A stretch of DNA of 7,516 nt, taken from an uncultured Clostridia bacterium. Its GTDB lineage: Bacteria > Bacillota > Clostridia > TANB77 > CAG-508. Location: positions 1 to 7,516 of the forward strand of contig CANRLE010000053.1 of assembly GCA_947631385.1 (NCBI GenBank), read 5' to 3'. Of the stretch, positions 1 to 6,153 are shown piece by piece; positions within the stretch are counted from its first letter, which is position 1; each line of letters opens with the position of its first letter. The notes under the pieces were generated by a model, which was given only the letters and a program-made list of their open reading frames with translations, was not told the DNA's origin and did not search any database. The translations under genes were made by a program, and so were the position numbers.

Positions 1-854
1 GTATAAATCCAGATGAATGTGTTGCTATTGGTGCAGCTATTCAAGGTGGTGTATTATCAGGAGATGTTAAAGATTTAGTATTATTAGATGTAACACCATT
101 ATCATTAGGAATTGAAACATATGGTGGAGTATTTACTAAATTAATTGAAAGAAATACAACAATACCAACCAAAAAATCACAAATCTTCTCAACAGCAGCA
201 GATGGTCAAACATCAGTTGAAGTTCACGTACTACAAGGAGAAAGAGAAATGGCTGCATATAACAAGACATTAGGAAGATTTCAATTAACAGGAATTCCAG
301 CAGCACCAAGAGGAGTACCACAAATTGAAGTAACATTTGATATTGATGCAAATGGTATTGTTCATGTATCTGCTAAAGATATGGCAACAGGAAATAGTCA
401 AAATGTATCAATTACAGCATCTACAAATCTTACAGATGAAGATATTGACAGAGCTGTAAAAGATGCAGAAGCACATGCAGAAGAAGATAAGAAGAAGAAA
501 GAAGAAATTGAAGTTAAAAATAATGCAGAAAGCTTAGTATATAATAGTGAAAAAACATTAACAGATTTAGGAGACAAAATTAGCGGTGAAGAAAAGGCAA
601 AAGTAGAAACAGAAATTGAAAATACTAAAAAGGCTTTAGAGACAAATGACACAGAGAAAATAAAAGAAGCAACAGAGAAATTAACAAAAGTATTCTATGA
701 AATGTCTGAAAAATTATACAAACAAGCAAATCCAAATGGAGCAGCTGGAGCACAAGGTGCAGATGCAAGTCAATCAACAGAAGGTACTCAAACTGACAAT
801 AATGGAAATGTATATGATGCAGACTACAAAGTAGAAGATGATGATAATAAATAA
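1..854 (+). CDS. dnaK: Chaperone DnaK (Hsp70), C-terminal part, 5' end outside window
   Basis: ATP-dependent cytosolic chaperone that binds exposed hydrophobic segments of client proteins, working with DnaJ and GrpE. The reading frame is open from the window edge (first full codon at base 3) to the TAA ending at 854, giving 283 visible residues, a bit under half of a usual DnaK of about 610. Visible parts in order: the end of the ATPase domain (NPDECVAIGAAIQGGVLSG), the linker and start of the substrate-binding domain (LLDVTPLSLGIET), the beta-sandwich (GRFQLTGIPAAPRGVPQIEV, then FDIDANGIVHVSAKD), a Lys/Glu-rich helical lid, and a low-complexity Ala/Gly/Gln/Thr tail ending in an acidic EDDDNK, typical of bacterial DnaK. 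An internal ATG at 249 is codon Met in the middle of the gene, not a start. dnaJ follows after 28 bases, the usual operon order. Any HrcA/CIRCE control would lie upstream of the window. Confidence 0.97.
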   Translation, partial: INPDECVAIGAAIQGGVLSGDVKDLVLLDVTPLSLGIETYGGVFTKLIERNTTIPTKKSQIFSTAADGQTSVEVHVLQGEREMAAYNKTLGRFQLTGIPAAPRGVPQIEVTFDIDANGIVHVSAKDMATGNSQNVSITASTNLTDEDIDRAVKDAEAHAEEDKKKKEEIEVKNNAESLVYNSEKTLTDLGDKISGEEKAKVETEIENTKKALETNDTEKIKEATEKLTKVFYEMSEKLYKQANPNGAAGAQGADASQSTEGTQTDNNGNVYDADYKVEDDDNK

Positions 855-882
855 AATTCTCTAATCCTTTAAGGAGGAAATA

Positions 883-2052
883 ATGGCAGGTAAAAGAGAT
901 TATTATGAAGTATTAGGAGTTAATAGAAATGCAACAGATGATGAACTAAAAAAAGCTTATCGAAAATTAGCTAAAAAATATCATCCAGATGCTAATCCAA
1001 ATAACAAAGCAGAAGCGGAAGCAAAATTTAAAGAAGTTAACGAAGCATATGAAAATTTATCAGATCCACAAAAAAGAAAAATGTATGACCAATTTGGAAC
1101 CACCGACCCACAAGGGTTTGGTGGTGCAGGTGGACCTTTTGGAGGTCAAGGAGGATATTATTCTTATTCAAGTTCTGGATTTGATGGATTTGGTGACTTT
1201 GGAGATTTAGGAGATATCTTTTCTTCATTCTTTGGAGGAGGCTTTGGAGGTAGAAGTTCATCTAGTAGAAGACAAACTGGACCAAGAAAAGGTGCTGATT
1301 TAAATTTAGGTATTGAAATTACATTTGAGCAAGCTTTTTTGGGTGTGGAAAAAGAAATTAATATAACAAGGGATGAAACTTGCGATACTTGCCATGGAAC
1401 AGGAGCCAAACCGGGAACTTCTGTTACAAAATGTAGTGTATGTAATGGTACAGGTCAAGTTACCCAAGTACAAAATACTATTTTGGGTCAAATGCAAACA
1501 AGAAGAACATGTAGTGCATGTCATGGAACAGGTGAAGTTATTAAAGAACCATGTGAAACATGCCATGGAAGAGGAACAGTAAGAAAACAACCTAAAATAA
1601 AAGTAAAAATACCAGCTGGAATTGATGATAATCAAACTGTTGTATTAAGAGGAGAAGGAGAACAGGGAGAAAAAGGCGGCCCTAGAGGAGATTTGTATAT
1701 TACTGTTAGAATTAAAAAACATAGTATTTTTACAAGAAAAGGAAATCAAGTTTTATGTGATATACCAATTACTATTACACAAGCTACATTAGGAGCTGAA
1801 TTAGATATCCCAATGGTTGATGGTACAAAAGCAACTTATAAAATTCCAGAAGCAACTCAAACAGGAACAAAATTTACAATTAGAAATAAAGGATTTAAAT
1901 CAATAAATTCAAGTAGTGTAGGAGATTTTGTATTTACAGTAATTGTACAAACTCCAAAAAAACTTAGTAAAGAACAAAGAGATTTGTTAACTCAATTAGC
2001 AAAAACAATGAACGAACAACCACCAGTTAAAAAACGTGGATTTTTCGGGTAA
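883..2052 (+). CDS. dnaJ: Chaperone protein DnaJ (Hsp40, type I)
   Basis: Co-chaperone that delivers unfolded clients to DnaK and stimulates its ATPase; cytosolic. The 389-residue product has the full type I architecture: an N-terminal J domain (residues about 5-70) with the invariant HPD tripeptide at 34-36, a Gly/Phe-rich linker (about 77-130), a zinc-binding domain with four CxxCxGxG repeats starting at Cys167 (CDTCHGTG), Cys184 (CSVCNGTG), Cys210 (CSACHGTG) and Cys224 (CETCHGRG), then the two-lobed C-terminal substrate-binding domain. Length is normal for the family and no key residue is missing. The ATG start has a perfect AAGGAGG ribosome binding site at 871-877, five bases upstream. 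It sits 28 bases after dnaK and is almost certainly cotranscribed with it. The stop codon is only 14 bases from the stop of the convergent DUF1836 gene. Confidence 0.98.
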   Translation: MAGKRDYYEVLGVNRNATDDELKKAYRKLAKKYHPDANPNNKAEAEAKFKEVNEAYENLSDPQKRKMYDQFGTTDPQGFGGAGGPFGGQGGYYSYSSSGFDGFGDFGDLGDIFSSFFGGGFGGRSSSSRRQTGPRKGADLNLGIEITFEQAFLGVEKEINITRDETCDTCHGTGAKPGTSVTKCSVCNGTGQVTQVQNTILGQMQTRRTCSACHGTGEVIKEPCETCHGRGTVRKQPKIKVKIPAGIDDNQTVVLRGEGEQGEKGGPRGDLYITVRIKKHSIFTRKGNQVLCDIPITITQATLGAELDIPMVDGTKATYKIPEATQTGTKFTIRNKGFKSINSSSVGDFVFTVIVQTPKKLSKEQRDLLTQLAKTMNEQPPVKKRGFFG

Positions 2053-2058
2053 TATTAT

Positions 2059-2090
2059 CAAAAGGTTTATTTTTTCAAATAAACCTTTTG
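2059..2090. terminator. Hairpin between convergent dnaJ and DUF1836 genes
   Basis: A 14-bp perfect inverted repeat, CAAAAGGTTTATTT (2059-2072) and AAATAAACCTTTTG (2077-2090), with a TTTC loop. It begins 7 bases after the dnaJ stop and contains the stop codon and last codons of the opposite-strand DUF1836 gene, so it would serve both transcripts. The stem is AT-rich and neither strand has a clean T-run right after it, so it is a weaker intrinsic terminator than the one at 4405-4433; it may act partly as an mRNA 3'-end stabiliser. Confidence 0.55.
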
Positions 2091-2561
2091 TACATATAAT
2101 TTATTAGCAAATGACTGAACAACATTTCTTAAAATATATTGTTCTTGTGTCAATTTATTACTTTTTATATAATGTTTTTCAGCAAAAACAATTCGAATTG
2201 CTTTTTCTACTTCTGAGCAAAAACGATCATATGCTTGTTCAATTGTAGAAGTTTCTAGAGCTAAATGAATTAATTTTTTAATATCGTTTATACTATAAAC
2301 TTGTTTTAATATAAAAACTACAAATAAAGTTGACATATGCTCTCTATTATATTTTTTATTAATAGGAGCTTTTATAACATGGTGTTTTACATAGTTATTA
2401 ATCATAGTTTTAGTAATAATTTTATCATCTTTTCCACTATCATCTTCAATATAACCATTTAAATACTGTTCTAATAAACTAACTAATTGGTCAATGTATA
2501 AATCAATATTAGGTAGTTCTTTCCAACGTGGTAAATGAAAAAATTCAATTTCTTTATCCAA
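2067..2561 (-). CDS. DUF1836 family protein, putative HTH regulator
   Basis: Recognised as a DUF1836-type protein of Firmicutes from the N-terminal signature LPRWKELPNIDLYIDQL, the central TKTMINNYVKHHVI segment and the following KKYNREHMSTLFVVFILKQV. The TKTMINNYVKHHVI stretch (about residues 50-63) resembles the recognition part of a MerR-like helix-turn-helix, so a DNA-binding role is a reasonable inference; no biochemical function can be read from the sequence. No signal peptide or membrane segment; predicted cytosolic. Start choice: the frame could open at a GTG at 2570, but that codon lies inside the Shine-Dalgarno sequence GAGGTGAT, so the TTG at 2561 (six bases downstream of it) is preferred, giving 164 residues beginning MDKEIEFF. 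The gene is divergent from the acyl-CoA synthetase gene, with overlapping promoter regions, which makes that neighbour a candidate target. Its 3' end lies in the hairpin shared with dnaJ. Confidence 0.85.
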   Translation of the reverse strand: MDKEIEFFHLPRWKELPNIDLYIDQLVSLLEQYLNGYIEDDSGKDDKIITKTMINNYVKHHVIKAPINKKYNREHMSTLFVVFILKQVYSINDIKKLIHLALETSTIEQAYDRFCSEVEKAIRIVFAEKHYIKSNKLTQEQYILRNVVQSFANKLYVQKVYLKK

Positions 2562-2585
2562 AGCAATCACCTCATAACTGATAAT

Positions 2586-2614
2586 AGAATAACATTTTTA
2601 GAAAGGTTAGTCAA
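2586..2614 (-). promoter_or_regulatory. Sigma-A promoter for the DUF1836 gene
   Basis: Read on the minus strand: -35 TTGACT (2614-2609), a 17-bp spacer, and -10 TATTCT (2591-2586). The -10 is 25 bases from the preferred TTG start, leaving a short leader containing the GAGGTGAT ribosome binding site. The -35 box is one half of a small inverted repeat whose other half is the -35 box of the divergent promoter. Confidence 0.65.
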
Positions 2615-2623
2615 CTACTTGAC
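2610..2623. repeat. Inverted repeat GTCAA-N4-TTGAC joining two divergent -35 boxes
   Basis: Perfect 5-bp arms (GTCAA at 2610-2614, TTGAC at 2619-2623) around CTAC. Both arms are part of -35 elements, one for each direction, so the symmetry may come simply from two consensus -35 boxes meeting. It nevertheless places both RNA polymerase contacts on the same short stretch and would be a natural operator position for a regulator. Confidence 0.5.
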
Positions 2624-2647
2624 AAGATATTTTATATGTGGTAATCT
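2619..2647 (+). promoter_or_regulatory. Sigma-A promoter for the acyl-CoA synthetase gene
   Basis: Consensus -35 TTGACA at 2619-2624, a 17-bp spacer and an imperfect -10 TAATCT at 2642-2647 preceded by TGG, i.e. an extended -10 (TGn) that can compensate for the weak hexamer. It is about 31 bases upstream of the ATG at 2679, whose ribosome binding site AAAGGAG ends 7 bases before it. The string ACTACTTGACA recurs in the ORF6N promoter at 6468-6478. Confidence 0.6.
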
Positions 2648-2678
2648 AGTAATCGATACTAAATAAAGGAGAAAATCT

Positions 2679-4400
2679 ATGGAAAGAGAAAAATATTTAG
2701 AAGCTACTGAGTATGAAAATATTAAGGAGCTAATCTATGGTTCTGTTGAAAAATATGGAGAAAAAGATGCCTTTATTATCAAGCACAAAAGTGAAAAAGA
2801 AGTAACATATGAAAACATCAGTTATAAAAAATTATTAGAAGAAATAAATCAGTTAGGAACCAAATTTTATGAATTAGGATATCAAAATAAAAGAGTAGCA
2901 ATAGTAGGAAGAAACTGCTATGAATGGTCATTAACTCATTTAGTAAACTTACTTGGAGGAATTGTAAGTATTCCTTTAGACAAAGAACTACAAATTGTAG
3001 AGCTAGAAAATTGCTTAATAAGAAGTAAAGCAGATGTATTGGTTTTTGATGAAAAATACATTGAAAATATAGAAGAAATTAAAAAAAGAGGAAATACTCA
3101 AATTGCAAATTATATTTGCATGACAAAAAAAGATAATTATTTATCAATACCAGAATTGAAACAACAGGGAAAAGAATTATTAGAATCAGGACATAGAGAA
3201 TATATAGAAGCTGACATAGATAAAAATAAAATGAATATATTATTGTTCACTTCAGGAACTACATCAATGTCAAAGGCAGTAATGCTTTCTCAAAAGAATA
3301 TAGCCTCTAACGTATATAGCATGCAATTAGTAGAAGATATTAGAAAAGAAGATGTAAACATTGCATTTTTACCATTTCATCATGTTTTCGGTTCTACATG
3401 TATGATTGTTATGCTAGCATATGGTGTAACTACTGTATTTCCAGATGGGCTTCGTTATATTGCGCAAAATCTAAAAGAATATAAAGTGTCTGTATTTGTT
3501 GGTGTTCCATTACTAGTAGAGGCAATTTATAAAAAAATTGAACAAGGAATTGAGAAAAAAGGAAAAACAAAAACAGTAGAAATGGCAAAAAAGATAAGCA
3601 ATATTTTATTAAAATTACATATTGATATTAGAAAGAAATTGTTTAAGGAAATTATAGATGAATTAGGTGGAAAACTTAGATTTGTCATTTCTGGAGGAGC
3701 ACCATTAGATAAAAAAGTAGCACAAGGATTTAATGAACTAGGAATTAATGTTGTTCAAGGATATGGTTTAACAGAAACATCTCCAGTTATAGCTGCAGAA
3801 AACTGTAAAAAAGTAAAATATGGTTCAATTGGATTTCCAATGGAAAATGTGGAATTAGAATTAGTAAATCAAGATGAGCAAGGTGTAGGGGAAATACGCA
3901 TAAAAGGTCCTAATATTATGCTAGGATATTACGAAAATGAAGAAGCAACTAAAGAAGTAATACGAGATGGATGGTTTTATACAGGTGACTTGGGATATTT
4001 TGATAAAGAAGGATATTTATTCTTGACTGGAAGAAAAAAAGATATGATTGTCTTAAAAAATGGAAAAAAGGTATTCCCAGATGAAGTAGAAATGTTAATT
4101 AATCGATTAGATGAAGTTAAGGAATGTATAGTGTATGGTATTCCAGATAAGAATGATAAAAATGATTTAAAGCTTTCAGTTAAAGTTGTATATGATAAGG
4201 AAGTTGTTGATGAAAAATATCCTAGTATTACACGTGAAGAACTAGAAAATATAATTTGGCAAAAAATAAAAGAAATAAATAAAACATTTCCACCTTATAA
4301 ATACATAAAAAATATGATATTAACAGATATAGAGCTAATTAAAACAACTACAAAAAAAGTAAAAAGAAATGAAGAGTTGAAATTACTTTTAAAAGAATAA
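2679..4400 (+). CDS. AMP-dependent acyl-CoA synthetase (long-chain fatty-acid-CoA ligase family)
   Basis: ANL-superfamily adenylating enzyme; expected to activate a carboxylic acid, probably a medium- or long-chain fatty acid, to acyl-AMP and then acyl-CoA in the cytosol. The 573-residue product has the standard motifs: P-loop-like LLFTSGTTSMSKAVMLSQKN (about 188-207), YGLTETSP (362-369), YTGD ending at Asp437, the hinge GRKKDMIVLKNGKKVFP (451-467) and the C-terminal KTTTKKVKR, in which Lys560 aligns with the catalytic Lys of the usual PKTxxGKIxR. Two variations are visible: the P-loop reads TSMSKAV instead of TGxPKGV, and the Gly before the catalytic Lys is Lys559. From memory the P-loop variant occurs in related clostridial proteins. 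Substrate cannot be fixed from sequence. ATG start with AAAGGAG seven bases upstream; divergent from the DUF1836 gene and ended by a strong terminator. Confidence 0.9.
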   Translation: MEREKYLEATEYENIKELIYGSVEKYGEKDAFIIKHKSEKEVTYENISYKKLLEEINQLGTKFYELGYQNKRVAIVGRNCYEWSLTHLVNLLGGIVSIPLDKELQIVELENCLIRSKADVLVFDEKYIENIEEIKKRGNTQIANYICMTKKDNYLSIPELKQQGKELLESGHREYIEADIDKNKMNILLFTSGTTSMSKAVMLSQKNIASNVYSMQLVEDIRKEDVNIAFLPFHHVFGSTCMIVMLAYGVTTVFPDGLRYIAQNLKEYKVSVFVGVPLLVEAIYKKIEQGIEKKGKTKTVEMAKKISNILLKLHIDIRKKLFKEIIDELGGKLRFVISGGAPLDKKVAQGFNELGINVVQGYGLTETSPVIAAENCKKVKYGSIGFPMENVELELVNQDEQGVGEIRIKGPNIMLGYYENEEATKEVIRDGWFYTGDLGYFDKEGYLFLTGRKKDMIVLKNGKKVFPDEVEMLINRLDEVKECIVYGIPDKNDKNDLKLSVKVVYDKEVVDEKYPSITREELENIIWQKIKEINKTFPPYKYIKNMILTDIELIKTTTKKVKRNEELKLLLKE

Positions 4401-4404
4401 ATTG

Positions 4405-4433
4405 AAAAATCCAACTTTAGTGGTTGGATTTTT
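4405..4433. terminator. Bidirectional rho-independent terminator
   Basis: Perfect 11-bp stem, AAAAATCCAAC (4405-4415) and GTTGGATTTTT (4423-4433), with a 7-base loop, starting 4 bases after the acyl-CoA synthetase stop. On the plus strand the stem runs into a T-run (TTTTTT, 4429-4434); on the minus strand it ends in five T's. The first base of the stop triplet of the minus-strand DUF1064 gene is its last base. It therefore serves both convergent genes. Confidence 0.9.
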
Positions 4434-4786
4434 TATTCAATTTCAGTTATTTTTAAATTAAACTTATCTTCAAAAACCTTTTTTTTAGCAATATATTCTT
4501 TAGTTTTAAAACCTTTTACATCAATAACTTCTGTTGAATTATCTTTATGGAATACAATGAAATCTGCCTTATATTTTAAACCGGGTGCTAGAATAAATAT
4601 GGGTTGTAAACAGAATCCATTAATTTCTTTTCCTTGTAATCTCAATTTTAATTCACAATAGTAATCCGCTTCTTTTTGACTATCGAAGGTATGACCATCT
4701 ATTGAAATTTTATTTGCTCTGTATTTGCTTTTTCTTTTATTATTATTTGTAAAATCCTTATAATCATCTACTGTCCAATGTTCCAT
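4433..4786 (-). CDS. DUF1064 family protein, PD-(D/E)xK-nuclease-like, phage type
   Basis: Small cytosolic protein of the DUF1064 type, best known from bacteriophages and prophages and regarded as related to restriction-endonuclease-like folds. Seen in the 117 residues (counted from the ATG): KYRANKISIDGHTFDSQKEADYY (21-43, conserved N-terminal signature with Glu39), LQPIFIL (60-66), KYKADFIVF with Asp75, and EVIDVKGFKT with Asp89 and Lys91. The Glu...Asp...Asp-x-Lys order matches a PD-(D/E)xK active site, so a nuclease function is plausible but unproven. Start: the frame extends to a GTG at 4795, but that overlaps the Shine-Dalgarno AAGGGG (4800-4795); the ATG at 4786, eight bases downstream, is preferred. 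No other phage genes are adjacent, so this is an orphan or prophage remnant. It has its own promoter and shares a terminator with the convergent synthetase gene. Confidence 0.85.
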   Translation of the reverse strand: MEHWTVDDYKDFTNNNKRKSKYRANKISIDGHTFDSQKEADYYCELKLRLQGKEINGFCLQPIFILAPGLKYKADFIVFHKDNSTEVIDVKGFKTKEYIAKKKVFEDKFNLKITEIE

Positions 4787-4817
4787 CAAATGCACCCCTT
4801 AATTTTTATATATTGCT

Positions 4818-4846
4818 ATTATAACGAAAAAACAATAAAAGTGCAA
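4818..4846 (-). promoter_or_regulatory. Sigma-A promoter for the DUF1064 gene
   Basis: Read on the minus strand: -35 TTGCAC (4846-4841), 17-bp spacer, perfect -10 TATAAT (4823-4818), 31 bases upstream of the ATG at 4786. A TGCAA-N4-TTGCA inverted repeat (4842-4855) overlaps the -35 box and could be an operator, though such short repeats are common in AT-rich DNA. Confidence 0.75.
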
Positions 4847-4886
4847 GTAATTGCATTTGCAAAAAATAAAATTATATGGTACCATG

Positions 4887-4938
4887 TTACTGTTCAGTTG
4901 GTCAAGTATAACCATGAGCCAGATAATATATTATTTAT
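4887..4938 (+). repeat. Outer left arm of long inverted repeat
   Basis: Starts TTACTGTTCAGTTGGTCA and ends near TATTATTTAT. It is the reverse complement of 5169-5220 except at two positions (4891 and 4905). It includes ATAACCATGAGCCAGATAAT, which is conserved exactly in the other arm. Confidence 0.95.
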
Positions 4939-4960
4939 TTGTAACTCCCAACTACATAAC

Positions 4961-4989
4961 AGACTGTAATGAAAAAGGCTTTTAATAAT
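4961..4989 (+). repeat. Inner left arm of long inverted repeat
   Basis: Contains AGACTGT, then GAAAAAGGCTTTTAATAAT. It pairs with 5109-5136, differing only by a small indel/substitution (AAT versus TA) in the middle. Confidence 0.9.
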
Positions 4990-5000
4990 TATATTTTGAA

Positions 5001-5096
5001 TAACTGCGTAAGCGATTAAGCGAAACGAAGTGGAGTGCGATTTGGAGCAACTGACATATTAACTTTTTTATTGTGGAAGTTGCGACACCAAAGTTA
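5001..5096. other. Structured, relatively GC-rich core of the inverted-repeat element
   Basis: Closed by TAACT (5001-5005) against AGTTA (5092-5096). Inside, TTTGG-A-GCAACT (5041-5052) can pair with AGTTGC (5078-5083) and CCAAA (5088-5092), leaving a GACA bulge and a T-rich apical loop. The stretch 5006-5040 is purine-rich with repeated GCGA/CGAA units (GCGATTAAGCGAAACGAAG) and has no obvious partner. This looks like an RNA or single-stranded DNA fold rather than coding sequence. I do not recognise it as a named RNA family. TAACT and AGTTA cannot both pair fully if the CCAAA helix forms to its last base, so the exact fold is uncertain. Confidence 0.5.
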
Positions 5097-5108
5097 TGAA
5101 TAAATATC

Positions 5109-5136
5109 ATTATTAAAAGCCTTTTTCTAACAGTCT
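5109..5136 (-). repeat. Inner right arm of long inverted repeat
   Basis: ATTATTAAAAGCCTTTTTC followed by TAACAGTCT; reverse complement of the inner left arm with one small indel. On the plus strand the arm ends in a CCTTTTTCT run, so this helix could also behave as a terminator if the long loop is bridged. Confidence 0.9.
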
Positions 5137-5168
5137 ATAATTTGTTGGTCCCCACGAATTGTTACTGC

Positions 5169-5220
5169 ATAAATAATATATTATCTGGCTCATGGTTATA
5201 CCTGACCAACTGAACTGTAA
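5169..5220 (-). repeat. Outer right arm of long inverted repeat
   Basis: Reverse complement of 4887-4938 at 50 of 52 positions; ends TGACCAACTGAACTGTAA. It contains the perfect 14-bp palindrome GATAATATATTATC across 5172-5186 when read on the minus strand. Confidence 0.95.
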
Positions 5221-5240
5221 ACAAATTATAGGAGAAAATA

Positions 5241-6143
5241 ATGAATTCAAATATACCAGAATTTTTAGAAGTAATGTTAGAAGAACAATATGGAAAAGAA
5301 ATAACTAAAAAGATTATACAAGGTTATCAAAGTAGAAGATATACAACACTACGAGTTAACACATTAAAAACTACAATAGATAACGTAGAGAAAACATTAC
5401 AAGAAGAAAAAATTGATTATGAAAAAGTAAGTTGGAGTAATGAAGCATTTATTATAAAAAATGTTAACGAAAAAGAACTAAAAAAATTAGACATATATAA
5501 TAATGGCGAAATATATCTGCAAAGTTTATCATCTATGTTACCACCAATTATTTTACAACCAATGCCTAAATTAGACATTTTAGATATGTCGGCAGCTCCG
5601 GGGAGTAAAACCACCCAGATTGCAGCAATTACACAAAACAAAGCAAATATTACAGCTTGTGAAATAAATAAAATTCGTGCTGAACGATTAAAATATAATT
5701 TAGAAAAACAGGGAGCAAACGCATATGTAATGATACAGGATGCAACAAAAATAGATGATTTCTTTTCTTTTGATCAAATTTTATTAGATACACCATGTAG
5801 TGGTAGTGGTACAATGAATTTACAATTTAATAATAAAAAAGACTTATGTACTAAAAAATTAGTTGAAAATTCAGCAGTTTTACAAACTAATTTGATAAAA
5901 AAAGCTATAAAGCTTTTGAAACCGGGGAAAGAAATGGTTTATTCTACTTGTTCTATATTATCTTGTGAAAATGAAGATATTATTAGTAATATATTAAAAG
6001 AAGGAAAAGCTGATATAGTACCTATCAAAATTAAAGGAATAGAACAAGTTCCGCTTCTTCCTTCGAAAATAGAGGGAACGTTATGTGTTTGTCCTAATGA
6101 GTATTATGAAGGATTTTTTGTTGCAAAAATAAGAAAGAGATAG
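5241..6143 (+). CDS. NOL1/NOP2/Sun family RNA (cytosine-5-)-methyltransferase
   Basis: SAM-dependent enzyme expected to make 5-methylcytosine in rRNA or tRNA in the cytosol. The 300-residue product has the family hallmarks: RRYTTLRVNTLK near residues 32-43, the PUA-less entry IYLQSLSSMLPP (about 91-102), the SAM-binding motif I DMSAAPGSKTTQIA (115-128), an acidic SAM ribose contact in ACEIN (about 139-143), motif IV DTPCSGSGT with Cys186, and motif VI STCS with the catalytic nucleophile Cys237. Both cysteines needed for the covalent mechanism are present. At 300 residues it is close to the short single-domain Nop2p-type or archaeal Trm4-like proteins and lacks the C-terminal extension of RsmF, or the NusB-like N-terminus of RsmB; the exact RNA target is therefore unknown. 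ATG start with AGGAG at 5230-5234, six bases upstream. The inverted-repeat element lies directly upstream and I see no clear promoter between them. A GIY-YIG gene follows 10 bases downstream, probably in the same operon. Confidence 0.93.
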   Translation: MNSNIPEFLEVMLEEQYGKEITKKIIQGYQSRRYTTLRVNTLKTTIDNVEKTLQEEKIDYEKVSWSNEAFIIKNVNEKELKKLDIYNNGEIYLQSLSSMLPPIILQPMPKLDILDMSAAPGSKTTQIAAITQNKANITACEINKIRAERLKYNLEKQGANAYVMIQDATKIDDFFSFDQILLDTPCSGSGTMNLQFNNKKDLCTKKLVENSAVLQTNLIKKAIKLLKPGKEMVYSTCSILSCENEDIISNILKEGKADIVPIKIKGIEQVPLLPSKIEGTLCVCPNEYYEGFFVAKIRKR

Positions 6144-6153
6144 GGGAAAGTAA

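Larger units (their letters stand above)
4887..5220. mobile_element. 334-bp long-inverted-repeat element, MITE-like or structured RNA
   Basis: This gene-free interval is a single nested imperfect palindrome. Outer arms (52 bp) match at 50 of 52 positions, followed inward by an asymmetric unpaired section, a second pair of about 28-bp arms, and a 96-base central region richer in G and C than its flanks. It encodes no transposase or convincing protein. Size, terminal inverted repeats and lack of coding capacity fit a miniature inverted-repeat transposable element. An 8-bp direct repeat, AAATTATA, flanks it (4869-4876 and 5223-5230) but is not directly abutting the arms (10 and 2 bases away) and is AT-only, so it is weak evidence of a target duplication. 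It ends 9 bases before the ribosome binding site of the methyltransferase gene, so that gene's transcript may begin in or cross it. Alternative: a chromosomal structured ncRNA or cis-regulatory leader. Confidence 0.6.

Noticed and set aside
398..652. Minus-strand open frame inside dnaK
   Set aside because: It is the antisense of a clearly coding DnaK lid region; the Ser/Phe-rich product is a mirror of Lys/Glu codons. Other opposite- or shifted-frame open frames inside dnaJ, the methyltransferase gene and the GIY-YIG gene were dropped for the same reason.
1..2052. Unusual features in the dnaK-dnaJ region
   Set aside because: All domains, motifs, spacing and ribosome binding sites are as expected for this operon; nothing needs special explanation.
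4898..4927. TTGGTC...GATAAT in the inverted-repeat arms as inward-facing promoters
   Set aside because: The -35 matches only three of six positions and spacing is 18 bp; too weak to call without transcript data.
4778..4969. A 63-codon plus-strand open frame across the DUF1064 promoter and the left inverted-repeat arm
   Set aside because: It lacks a good ribosome binding site, overlaps a minus-strand promoter and a repeat arm, and its translation resembles no protein family.
4869..5230. AAATTATA direct repeats as a definite target-site duplication of the 334-bp element
   Set aside because: The repeats do not abut the arms symmetrically (10 and 2 bases away) and consist only of A and T, so chance is likely; kept only as a hint.
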